From Symbiodinium natans (lineage: Eukaryota; Sar; Dinophyceae; Suessiales; Symbiodiniaceae), in contig CAJNDS010000224.1 of NCBI GenBank assembly GCA_905221605.1, positions 701,585 to 765,584 of the forward strand: a stretch of 64,000 bases of DNA. Direction: 5' to 3'. The notes under the pieces are model-generated. The model did no database searches. It worked only from the letters and a program-made list of their open reading frames with translations, and was not told where the DNA came from. The position numbers and the translations under genes are program-made. Of this stretch, positions 27,840-38,987 are shown piece after piece; the stretch's first letter is position 1; each line of letters opens with the position of its first letter.

Positions 27840-30360
27840 AATATATCATGTATACATATGCGTCGTGCTGTCGCGGAGCCTTTAAAAAAAAACAAATTGC
27901 TTCCTGTAGCCGCCGCTCAGAGGCTCTTCCTTGAGCGCGGCCTCGGATGCCATGGCTGCCTTGCAGAGCAGCCTGGCCGTGCCTGGTCTTGGCATTTTCA
28001 GGGGCTTTCCTACAGACTCCGGGATGCGGCGGGACATGACGCATGGCGTGATGCGACGTGTCAGAGCCCAAGCTCAGGACCCCTCGAAAGCGTTGAGCCA
28101 GCTTGCGGGCAACGGCATCTTCCCAACACCGACGACTGCCTCTAGTCTAATTAAGAAAATATGTTGAAGGTACTCCTGAGGGCATGTGCAAAGAAAAGGG
28201 TGACAAATGACTGGATGCGACTGGTATTTGTTGTAGGTTTTGTGGGAACTGTAGCTGTAGGGCAGTGTAGGGCGATGTGAAACTGTGACATGATGGGTTG
28301 ACGTTGCCAGATGTCAACATGCCCTAAGCATCTCCGTCAGCCACAGCAGAAGAGATTGCACACGGCAGCCATGCTTTACTGCAACTGATCGTCAGGTGTT
28401 GAGCCAAGCCACCAGCTACCTCACACCAGCATCTGGGCTCATCACTCATCACGAAAGATAGCCCCTTGCAGTGTTGCGGCAGCTGTCATTTACAAATCTC
28501 CGGCCTTATCTGGTTAATTCATCGATAGCGCAAGGCGCAACAAATTGAGTTCACCAATAATATGGTCACCCATGTGCTGCTTGATTTAAGTGGGGGGGCC
28601 TCCCACCAATTCAGGCCCTGCACATGGCCTCATATGGCTTCTTGCTCTTCAGGTTACACTGACATGTCACAATATCCGAGTTCATCTTGTCCATATGCAG
28701 CAGGTGTCGTTGTAGATGCGCTGAAAGATTATAAGAGAGTCGCCTAGCTTTCCGGCCCCGATCTCGAGTGTATCCCTGCAGTACCATCGTGCAGGGACAG
28801 CCCATCAGCTCAGGTGTGCACCAGTTCCTGCAGCGCACCAAATACGTTTCAGACTCAGCATCATGCTTTGCATGGACTCTTGCAATGAGATTGGAGACCG
28901 CCTTAGTATAGTTAGTACAGGTAGCACATGTGTACCAACCGGCACTGGAGTGTACCGAGGGTCCCCCCCTTCTGCTCTTGTTCTGATGACCCATTGATTG
29001 GGAAATTGCATTTGAAAATCCACTCAGCACCAGAACCGCCAAGCTACCCTGGAGATTCGATGACAGCGTTGCCGAGGAATCGCACGTTCGTGTACAGTGC
29101 ACCCCCCGGAGAAACTTGGCATCAACGTGTGAAGGGGCCATTCACCTGACGAAGTCCCCACTCCCCATCTCTATCAGTCAGGTCCAAATGCCCGGAAGTA
29201 GCATGAGTATGTCAGATTGTTTTTATAACATGTCATAGTACAGAAAAAACTCAGGCGCCGTGGGCAGCTGCTTGGCAGCGCTTCGCCGCTTCCACAGCGG
29301 CTGCGGGGCTAAGGCGATGGGGCGGAGAGAGTGTGGGATGGAGATGGCTGGAGTGTGGAGGGGCTGGACCCGGAGGCTGTGGCCTTTGAATCTTAGCAAA
29401 CATGAAGGTGCATCATGAGAAGACATGAGAAGGTCAGTGGCAAGATTGCAAAAGCATTCTTCGATGTGTTTCCCGGCCTTCAAGGCTGGAGTTCCCTGCG
29501 TGGAGTTCCGAGCACTGCCCGTATGACGCCCGGTACTGCGCGACTAGGCTTACAGAGCCTTTGTTTAGAGCTGTCAATGTAGAATTCAGGGGCTTGATGT
29601 CTCGGCTCGCCCAACTTGGCTGCCCAATCAGGTTTTCAGCCAGCCGGAGGGATTGGGAGGGCAGACATTTCCGAATTTCCCAAGCATGTGATTCTGGAGT
29701 CCAGCAGTTTTGGTGTCCAGGTGCCATTTCCTGGCCTGAGCAGCTTGGCTGGTCGAGACTCATGTGGCCCTTCGGGCGAAGCCAGTGAAGGTAGTCATTA
29801 CACAAAGTACCAGCAACATGGGCATGGACATGAATATCCCGGAATGTTCCCAATGAGTCCTGGGATGCTTCCCGAAGGCCTGCAGGAGGGTCCTGACGAC
29901 ATCTGCCTGCCAGAGTTGGACTCCACCTTGGTGTCTCAGATTGGCCAGTCGTTGCCAGGCTGCCTTAAGTGGCCACAAAAGTGGCACCTTTTTTTGGTGC
30001 CCCTTTTTGGTGCCTCTTAAGTGGGGCCTTAGGTGTGAAGTCCCTCGAAGCCCAAGGCTGACACAGCAGCTCGATGCCTTGGCTTCGCTCAACATCACCC
30101 AGGGCGTCCTGCAAGATGTACAGCAGGCGGATTGCAGATGATGGCATGACCGTGCTGCGCAATGTGGCAATGCGGCGGGGGGGGGGGGGGGGGCGGAGGG
30201 GCGACACCATGCTGCTTCATAAGAGTGCGGTGCATGACTGCCTATGCGCGCTATGTCTCGGCGACGATCAGTGTTAACGCCGCACACGGACTTTAGTTCT
30301 CTCTCCATCCTCTCATGTCCTCTCATGTGCGTTCTCTCTCTCTCTCTCTCTTGAATTCTG
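27840..30360. other. No gene recognised
   Basis: One short protein-like piece, HEYPGMFPMSPGMLPEGLQE (about 29828-29887), could be an exon. Otherwise I see only a poly-G tract and a TC run (30328-30352). Confidence 0.4.
30177..30194 (+). repeat. Poly-G tract
   Basis: A run of about 18 G. Comparable G or C runs of 10 or more occur near 5810, 35125, 45039, 45700, 47168, 49937, 51498 and 54227. Confidence 0.9.
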
Positions 30361-30749
30361 TCGGTCTCAATTTGTGTGCTTTGAGTCTGCCGGCTCGCTG
30401 CTGGTGACCTGGGATGCCTTTGGTGTGGTCGCGTTTGCGGCCCTGATCTTCAGCAACCTGGAGCAAACGTGCTTAGCAGAACATGCCTACGCCTAGGAGA
30501 ATGCTTCCAAAATGTGATCTGCACACCATCTCAGTGCATCTCAGTACGAGGCGTGGTCTACCTTACTCTTGTCCGCTTCTTCGCAAAGCCGGTGGCCACT
30601 TGCACAGCTCCACCAAGTTACAGAGAACACGGAGTTCGACTGCGGACTTCATGTAAGTCAGTACTTGATGCGCAAGTCATTGCGCAGCATTGCGGCATGT
30701 TGTGGTGCCCCAGTGCTTTCTTGAAGCCTCGAGGTGTGGCTCTCGATTC

Positions 30750-33700
30750 TTCTGGTCTGGGCGGGCTTCCTCACTGCTGGCACGCTGGCGGTGCTGTATG
30801 CCTCGCAGTGCCTGGAGGTGAGGGGAATTGGGTAATTGGTACTGTGGCACTCAGCATTCCAGACATGGCAGCTCATGTCAGAAAGCCTGCAGGCCGGCTT
30901 GCTTCAACCTGCAGCAGAGACCCTGCTCTTGCTCCAGAATGCCACAGGCGAGGCTGTGTAGAGGCTCTTCGGCAGAGGCCTCGGCCCACCCACGCTGTTT
31001 ATTGTTGTTTCAGGTCTGGGCAATGTGCACAATGCTTCGGCGCCGTCGGGCGGTTGCCAGGAGTCGAAGTATGTCGAAGTGCCCTGTGATGAACATGCCA
31101 CTTGCTTCGCTTGTCTTGATGTGTTAACCTTACTGCAGGAGTTGGGTGGCTACGTGGTCAAAGATGAGATCCTGCGAACAAGCCTGCAGGTTATCGGCTG
31201 CTCGGCCGACTGCTGATTGTGTGGTAGAGGGAACATGCGCGGATGGCCGGTCTGAGGCTACACTCTACTTGGATTTGGTGCCGTCTGGCTGCTGTTGGTG
31301 GCATGCTTGCGTCGCCTCGTTGCATTCTGCACCACATGCAAAACATCATGCAACTTGAAGCCTGGAGGGTCAGTGGAGCAGAAGGTTGCTGCTGTGCTCG
31401 CCGAGGCAACCGGATCCAGCTTGCCATCGTTCTCGGCTGAGTCTCCTTTTGGTGATTCTGCGCATAGGGGATTAAGGCACTGCTCCTAGCTTGGCCTACG
31501 CCCCACGAGGCGGTGAATGAAGTGGCCGCGAAGTTCGTAGTCCACCATCCCCAAATGCGACTTACCCTGACTTGGCACCCTCCTCCCAACATATTTTCCT
31601 TCTGTTTTGCAACTCTGTAACTCTTGTCCCCACTTCGGTGCCTTCCTGGCATTTGGCACACCATTCCACCAAAGGATCGGGATCCCCCTCTTCCAGTTCT
31701 TGCTGGTCGTGGCCTGGCTCGTGGTGCGGCTCCAAGTCGGATTTTTACGACTCTGTCACCCTACTGAACCCTGTTTAAGCCCTATGTTTGCCCTATTTTT
31801 TGCTTTAATAATTTAAGATGAAGACTTGAAGGTGTGGAAGGAGCCAACAAAAGAGCATCTCAGAGTAGAGAATGCAAGCATGTTGCGCGCTGTGAAGGTT
31901 TGGCTCGTTTGTGCCGCACTCATCGTCGCTGGGGTGCCCCAAGACTACGTGCCGAGCCAGGCTGCAGAATATGGAAGAAAGTAGTTATTATCATTGTAAA
32001 CGCTTACGCTGGCCGCCTCGCCAGCCGGTCCAGCCCGATGCCGGAGAGCACCCAGAGGGCAGCCAAGGGCGAAGGCTCTGGAGAAGGGGCGTGGTCTCTG
32101 TGGGATAATGCCCACAGCGCGGAACCCCCATCGGATTGCGGCTCCTTTCGGGGCGGGTCTCACAAGGGACGGGCTGGACCGCAATTTACAGGTGGAGGCG
32201 ACGAGGCGAATTCTGTAAGTCGACCTCTAAAGCCCAGACCCAGCGGGGAGTGCGAGAATCTGCTGCCTTAATGCTTGCTCTTGCAGCCTGAAATAAAAAA
32301 ACGCTGGCAGACCCGAGCTTGGCCAAAACATTTTGCCAAATTCTTCGAGAACCCCCTCTGTTCCCACCCTCTTCTCACCTTCGCAAGAGAGAACTGTTCT
32401 CACACCCCCCTGGAGGCCTTTGCCACCGAGGTGGAGGCTGCTGGAAATGCGACGATGCCGGGTGCCTGCACTGACATGGTGCCCGCAGGTGCGCTGTGCT
32501 AGTGCAGCGCAGTACCTCCATAGCCTTTCAAGTAATGTAATGTCAGCATGGACGGAGCGATGAGGAAAGTGAGGAAAAGCAAAACCTGCGGTTTTCCGTG
32601 CATTTTCGCCTGTGTACATTGAGCTTGCCAATTCTCGGGATAATCGCCTATTGCAATTACTTGGCGCCACGGTGCAGAATTTCCAGGTTTCGCATATGAA
32701 GACGTGGCGACATGCGTGCCGGACAATACAACCTCCGTCCCTCTCTGACGCTGGGCTTACGTTTCACCAGCCTTTGCCCTAGCCATATTGCAGTCTCGGC
32801 GCAATTGCTTAGGCTGGCGGTGCGCGGCGCCACGTTACACCATGGGCTGGCCTTTCTGGTATGCCTGCCGGACATGTTCTTACAAGACATGCGATGGTGA
32901 GTTGCACGGGAGTCGCACGGCATGATCGAGCCAACTTGGAGCTCACAGAAGCTGAGTGCACAAACCTTGTCACCTTTTGGATGTGATAATCCTCCTTGAA
33001 ACCCAAAGGTTGCAACTCTCTTCCACCAAAAGAAGATTCGGCCAGGCACTTTTTGCTCTTCTATGGCACAAGGCATTACTCGACGCCATCTGTCAGTGCA
33101 CCTTGGCAGATCCCACGGCAGGGTCAACGACCAGAATGCATGAGACACTTGCCAGGCAGTCATGGAAGGGCGACAGTTCGGATGCGAGAAAGGGGTTGTG
33201 TAAAGAAGCAGTGCCGGGGGGAAAAGCAAAGCACATGTTTACCAACGTGGACCTTGCAAAGCCATCTAACGTCGTGTGCAGGCAAGCTACAAAAACACAG
33301 ACGCTTGCCAACTAGAAGAACTTGCCTGCAAGGCAAGGATGCGGCGATTGCTAAAATAGAAGTTGCTGCATGCAAGTCTTGCAGGTAAAAGCGAATTATG
33401 AATGGGAACTATGCCCAACCATCTCGATTGTCGACGTTGGGCGTGTTGAAGCATTCAGACATGAGAATTGTTTCAGGAAGCACTTTTGCTCACTTTTGTT
33501 TGCCTTAAGGATGCCGTGTGCATGTGTGTATGCGTGGGCTTGGTGCCCGACTGGCCCCCGGGCCCGGACAAGGCCTTCGAAAAGAAGCCCAATCTATGAA
33601 CATGCGCCAATCCGTGATCAGGGCCAGGATCTACGAATTTACCAAAAAGCCCTGTGCTGTTGGGTAAGGACGTGCTGCCTACCACCAGAGACAGTGCCGG

Positions 33701-36700
33701 CAAACACGGACTACACGGTACCTGCAAACTGAGACCATGCCTAGCCCAACATCAGTCATGTAAGGACATGGTGCCTGCAAACACCGACTGCTGTGCATAA
33801 AAGACACAGAAAGATGCTCAACACGAAAGCACTGCTGTAGGCCAGGACTCGGTGCCTGCAAGCAAGCAGCATGCCTAACCTGACAACAGTGTTGCAGGTA
33901 AAAACGGGGTGCCAACGAATAGGGTCCATGCTCAACCAGAAGACAACGTTGTGCAGGTAAGGTCACGCTGCCTACAAACATGAACTGCCCATCCGAAATC
34001 CAATAGGGAATTGCAGACAAGGTCGTGGTGACTACAAACACCGACACTGCTAGACCAGAAGGCAGTGCTGATCGATCAATCTTCTGACTTTTGAGATCAT
34101 GTGTTGTGGACCCTCCCATACTCGAGTTTCTGCAAAACGAAACGCACAAGCAAAAATGCTTGGGGGAATTTTCTGCCAGAAGTGTTGGGAGATGTGGCTT
34201 GTGGGATTGAGTTGGACTTTATGAAGTTTACTGAAGTTTATGAGCGTTTATAGGGCGCTTGCGTCTCAGATTTAGGATTTAGCGGTTTCCCACTCGACCA
34301 CTGCCTTGTGTTCTGGCTCCAAGCAGCACTTCCCTCACTTGACTCGCCTCCCAGCCCATGCCTCAAGGTATCATCGCTGGTGCTGCGGGGGCCTGGTTTT
34401 TTACCAGAAAGGATCAGAAGGCCCGTCTTGGGAAGCGGCAAACCTCGGCTTTTGCAAGCATTGCCTGTAGAGATCTGTGTTTGTCAGTCGTAGATCTGTG
34501 TCAGCCTACGAGTTCTTGGGAGGCCGCGGCGTTCGTTTGCTGTCCCGCATTCACGAACGCTGTGATTTGGCCGCTTGGCTGAGCCTCAAGGCGGAGCCTC
34601 AAGGCGGAGCCTCAATGCTGCAGAGATGTCGAGCCATACGACTCCAAGGCACTTGGGATCCTTGGCGTTTGGTTCCCTCATCCTGGCCATCGCGCCTTGC
34701 CTTGCAAAGACGAAGCGCCCGATCACAGGAGCTGAGGAGCTGAGCTCTGCAAACAAAGAATCCTGATGCGGGCTTTTTTCTTGGCGCACCAAGGTGCAGT
34801 GGCTCAAGTGGTTCATGCGCCTCTTGGCTGCAAACCAATTGCAATGCGAACAGCACCCAAAAGTGCAAATAGGGAGAGAGAGAAAGAGAGAGACAACAAT
34901 CTTAATGTTTCATATGTAGGTGTATATGTGTGTGGGTGTGATATAAACATACTCAATATTTGTAGGTGTATATGTGTGTAGGTGTGATATAAACATACTA
35001 AATATTTGCTTGTTTGTGTATATGTGTGCGGGTGTTTGTTTTTCCCGCTCCCCTGCCTCAATCAAGTTGGTCGGGGTCCCCAGAAACTCAGCCCAATACT
35101 AACAACCGTTTGACCATATAATCCCCCCCCCCCCTGCTCAGAAAATATTTGCTGCGTGTTTTTTGCGTTTTGACCTGGCAGTGGGGTGGGGAGGGAGATT
35201 TGGCATTAGGCGGAAGTTCTGTGGAAAGAGAGCAAACGAGCCTTCTGGGACAGTGGAATCCCCCGAGCACTTGCGCCGGTTTCACCATGCATGACGGTTT
35301 ACATGACTTGGGGTAGTGGCTGAGCCCAGATGAAGTGGAATACTGCCCGGGCCAAGTTTTTGTAGAAATAATCAATAAAAACTCAATTGAACACATATGA
35401 AATTGAAATATTGTCGGGGTACTCAGGTTTGCGCAGTGGAGGCGGGGGTCGGGAATCCCGGTGTGCTCATCAGGTGAGGAGTGTTACACTGACGAAACTT
35501 GTAATGCACGCCTTCGAGCGGCCCCTCCGAATGGACAGGGCTCAAGTGCGTCGAACCAAAGACAGGAAGACAGAGAGAGAGAGAGAGAGAGTGAGAGAGA
35601 GAGCGGAGAAGGGGGGCCCTCGCAAGCGTGGAGAAGAAGAAGAAGAAGAAGAAGAAAAAGAAGAAGAGCGGAGAAGCAGGAGACGACGAAGAAGAAGAGA
35701 CAGAAATCTGAACGTTGAGCACGAATGGAAGCGATTGGAAATGCGAGGCTTCCTGTCAGAGCAAGCGAAGTCGAGGAAGAACCGGGTGCTACGTGTGGTA
35801 TTTTGCATTCTGGGCTGCTGCATTTGGTGCTTTGAGACGCTTCGAGATGTTCAGTTGAGGAGTCAAGTTCTTGTGCCGTGGTTCTTTGGCAAGGCCATGG
35901 CAGTACTCCGGCCCCTTGTCGCGCGTTGCAATTGATCACCAAGGAAACTCATCAAGTTCCTCAACAAGAGCTTGGGTGTGCAGTTAGACTCGCTTCTGCC
36001 CCGCTTGGGGTGCTGCTGCCACCACCAATGCGCTGCTTAACACATTTCGGTCCTATCGTGGCTGCGTTGTGTCACTGTAGGAACGCCTACATCCAGATCG
36101 CCCTGAAGGGCACGAACTTCTGCACTTCAGCTGCTCGGCTGGCAGCTGGCACCCTGCAAAAACTCCCCGTCCCCAGTGCGTCCCATCACCAACACCAATG
36201 ACCCTTCACATCTGCATCCCTTCACGAGCTGACAGTCATGAACCTGTGTCAAAGTTCTATGATACATGTGGTCCATACTGTATAAGGCATGGAGGGCATT
36301 CGAGCTGCTCCTGCGGAACATCATCCGCTTCGGCGCGCTTTCTCTGCTGGGCTCGCTTGTCCGTGGCCTAGGAGCGCCAAGTGCAGTGCCCGCAGTGCCC
36401 TCTTTTCCCCTCTTTCCTTCGATCCGGTTGAAGCCCTGATGTTTGATGCGCTGTTGAGACATGACGGGCGTGTGCGTGCATACTGTGCAGCAGGGACTAC
36501 CTTCATCTGCAGCGCAACCGCTATTTGTGGAAGCTTGGCGGCCTGAAGTCTCTGTCAGAATGGTCCATTTCTTGCGGCAGTGCCGCTTCGCTTCTCAAGG
36601 TTACTTTGTGATGCAGTCGTTCTATCCGGAGATCAGCTCGTCTCTGAGGAAGCATGGGCCCGCGCACGGCGGCATATTTCTCGGGTTTTTACAAAATCAG

Positions 36701-36890
36701 GTCCCATCCTGAATGTCCTCACCTACATTCTTCTGGGATTTGTGACTGGCCGCTTGTTCTTGAACCTGAACTCGATGACCTGCGACACGATCATGCACTG
36801 CTACATCATCTCGGAGGCGAGGGAGGAGGTGTCGAGCATGTCAAGCCTGTGGCTCATGCAACGATCCTGCAGGAGGCGGAGATGAAGGAT
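30750..36890 (+). CDS. Probable choline transporter-like (SLC44) gene in scattered exons
   Basis: Several + strand pieces match the order of conserved SLC44/CTL segments. They are a membrane helix VWAGFLTAGTLAVLYASQ (30756-30816), RHLGSLAFGSLILAI (about 34650-34700; family motif HLGSLAFGSLI), VVFCILGCCIWCFE (about 35785-35835), RNAYIQIALKGTNFCTSA (from 36081 after an AG|G acceptor; family motif NAYIMIAIYGTNFC), AFELLLRNIIRFGALSLLG (about 36292-36354), and ILNVLTYILLGFVTGRLF followed by MTCDTIMHCYIISE (about 36710-36812; family motif VDTLFLCFLED). A further helix, IPLFQFLLVVAWLVV, lies at about 31682-31730. SLC44 proteins are multi-pass membrane proteins linked to choline uptake. Exon limits are approximate and several exons are missing from this model. 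The last helices are the most convincing. Confidence 0.55.
33655..34075 (+). repeat. Degenerate 58-60-bp minisatellite
   Basis: About six to seven diverged units each carry a TTGCAGGTAAGG-like core followed by a GTGCCTGCAAACAC-like word and a CATGCCTAACCAGACA-like word. Cores are near 33664, 33759, 33836, 33896, 33954 and 34012. A related core (CTTGCAGGTAAAAG) lies outside at 33379. Confidence 0.7.
34862..35038 (+). repeat. GA-rich tract and 46-bp tandem repeat
   Basis: A GA-rich run (34870-34895) is followed by two copies of a 46-bp unit (from 34916 and 34962) and a partial third copy. The unit includes GTAGGTGTATATGTGTG. Confidence 0.85.
35565..35712 (+). repeat. Purine tract, (GA)n and (GAA)n
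   Basis: Nearly pure purines on the + strand, interrupted by one short GGGGGGCCCTCGCAAGCGT stretch. It lies between SLC44-like exons, probably in an intron. Confidence 0.85.
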
Positions 36891-37722
36891 CGCGCGGACT
36901 TCGTGCCGACAGAGCTCAAGTCGCTCATGAAGGATCAGGACTTGAAAAGCCACTCGGGTTTAGAGCGAGGGGCATGGTGGGACTTGGAGAGAAACTTTGG
37001 AGAAACCTTTTCGCTGGTCGTAAGACCATGTCAACGGGTGAGCATCCATTTTCTTGGGCACCAGTAGTGAGAGGCAAGGCACGACGCAGCCTCGCTAGGC
37101 TCCGATCGTCGAAGTACTTGCTGCTTGCCATGCTGATCGTGCTGGAGCCATTGGATCTTGACGTCATCTTGCACTTGAGTTTATTGGTACCAGCTGCAAA
37201 GCCAGAGTCCGCGCACATCGTCACTGCGGCAAGCCGGCCGGACTGGTGATGCCGGCAAATTGAGACGCATGCCTGTTTTTTGTCCCTGGGGCTTTGTATC
37301 TCTCTGCCTTATGGTCTGTTCAGGAGACCCAGGTGTGCAACGAATTCGAGTTGAGTACAGAGGATACTCGGACATGTGCTTCTCTCGCACAAATTCAAAA
37401 AGCATACACATTGTAACGCATTTGCAGTGCGAACAGGAAAATCGGTTGCACGCCGTGTGGGAGGTCTGCTGCCGTGCCAATTGCATGCGCCAGATTGTGC
37501 CAGCGCTTCTCCGAGAGTCAGAGCGACACACAGAGCGAAGCATACTCAATTCTCACATATTATCAACACAACTCAAGACTGCTGCGTGCCATTGGAGAAG
37601 CATTCCAGGCCTTCGTAAGTCTCTAGAAAGGGCAGCTTAGCCACGCCGAAGACGTTTGTGTATGCTTTTGCATCAATTGTTTGGGGTTGTAGGTATCTAT
37701 TCGGTACATCTATAAATGGCAC

Positions 37723-38673
37723 ATGAGCACAGAGCCTGGGAAGCGCCGGCGCACCCGCGACACGTGCGAGGTGGAAGTTGCAACGGGCCAATCGTCAGAG
37801 GTGCTCGAGCCAGGCTCGGACAGGTTTTTTCTTGACTGGCGAGCGCAGCTCCATGCAGAGTCCTTGGCAGAGTCAGAGTCTCCGGCAGAGTCTCCCGCGG
37901 CTCCACTGGTGGGGATGGTTCCATCGGTCCCGCCAAGGCTGGGGGCACTTGGAATGTATCACCGACTGCGTGGCGCAGCGCACGTTGCCGCCCCCAAGCG
38001 GTTTCCTGCTCCGTGCGTGCCATGGACTCCGACACCGCCAGCGGCATCCACTCCGTCCGCTGCTTCTGCAGGCGCCTCAAACGTGCCCACGATGACGATG
38101 GGCCCTTGCGGGTTGCAGCACTGTGCGAAAGCCTCAAGCAGGGCTGTTGCGGCTACTGCGACTCCTGATCGTCTCGTGCGTGGCCGTGGGCAGCGCTTCG
38201 GCTCTCAGAGCTACTTGCGCTCCTGGGACCTCAACGAGCCGGGGCAGCGACTCGACCCGGATCCCATGTCACCCAAGCTCCTCAGAATCCTGCAGGCGCT
38301 AGTGCCCTTTAAGTTGCCGGCTGACGACCCGGACAGCGAGTCTTGCGCTATTTGCTACGACTCCATGCACGGCGAGCTTGTGAGGCGGCTGCCATGTATG
38401 CACATCTTTCATGCAACGTGTATAGCTCGATGGCTCCGCATCCGAACGTGCTGTCCACTGGACAAGTGGGACGTTGAGTCTGCGCTGCAAGCTGAAGAAA
38501 TAAGGCCACGTGAGCCGAGAGCAAGAGAAAATAGAGAAGCGGAGACTAGCTCCCCGCTCTCATCTCCAGACTCCTCTCCGTTATACCAACCAAGCCGTTC
38601 ACCGTCTCCGGGCTTGCGTGAACGTGACGAGCCCACCAGTGTGGTCGGGCAGCCGCTGCTTCTCATAGAGTGA
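37723..38673 (+). CDS. RING-H2 finger protein, probable E3 ubiquitin ligase
   Basis: A single uninterrupted frame of 316 codons runs from an ATG to TGA. The first 200 residues are rich in S, P, A and T with no visible domain. The RING lies at residues 208-247: C208-x2-C211-x13-C225-x-H227-x2-H230-x2-C233-x10-C244-x2-D247. The eighth ligand is Asp where most RING-H2 domains have Cys; RBX1 is a known RING with Asp at this place. The C-terminal 65 residues are charged, then serine/proline-rich. A RING-H2 usually recruits an E2 enzyme for ubiquitin transfer; the substrate cannot be read here. The lack of introns contrasts with neighbouring genes and would suit a retroposed gene. Confidence 0.8.
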   Translation: MSTEPGKRRRTRDTCEVEVATGQSSEVLEPGSDRFFLDWRAQLHAESLAESESPAESPAAPLVGMVPSVPPRLGALGMYHRLRGAAHVAAPKRFPAPCVPWTPTPPAASTPSAASAGASNVPTMTMGPCGLQHCAKASSRAVAATATPDRLVRGRGQRFGSQSYLRSWDLNEPGQRLDPDPMSPKLLRILQALVPFKLPADDPDSESCAICYDSMHGELVRRLPCMHIFHATCIARWLRIRTCCPLDKWDVESALQAEEIRPREPRARENREAETSSPLSSPDSSPLYQPSRSPSPGLRERDEPTSVVGQPLLLIE

Positions 38674-38679
38674 GAGGCA

Positions 38680-38951
38680 GCTGCCCTGCGACCGGCAACA
38701 AGGAGAAAAGGCTCTCCAGAAAAAAGGGCTTCCTTTCGAAATGATGACTCGCGCACACACACACACATGTTCGTTCGACCAATGGTCGACCATGGCGCTG
38801 CGATGAGCATGATGCACAGTGACCTAAACATAACATACATCCCCAAGCGTGGGCGGCGGACTTCCTGAAGATCCTGACGAACAGCAAAATCCCAAGCCCT
38901 TAGTTTGAGGGATCTGAACACACACACGCACACACACACACACCACACAAA

Positions 38952-38987
<36 letters not shown>

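Noticed and set aside
29765-29785. CCCTTCGGGCGAAG near 29770 as a copy of the retrotransposon hairpin
   Set aside because: The loop is not four bases of the right class and the flanks do not match on either strand.
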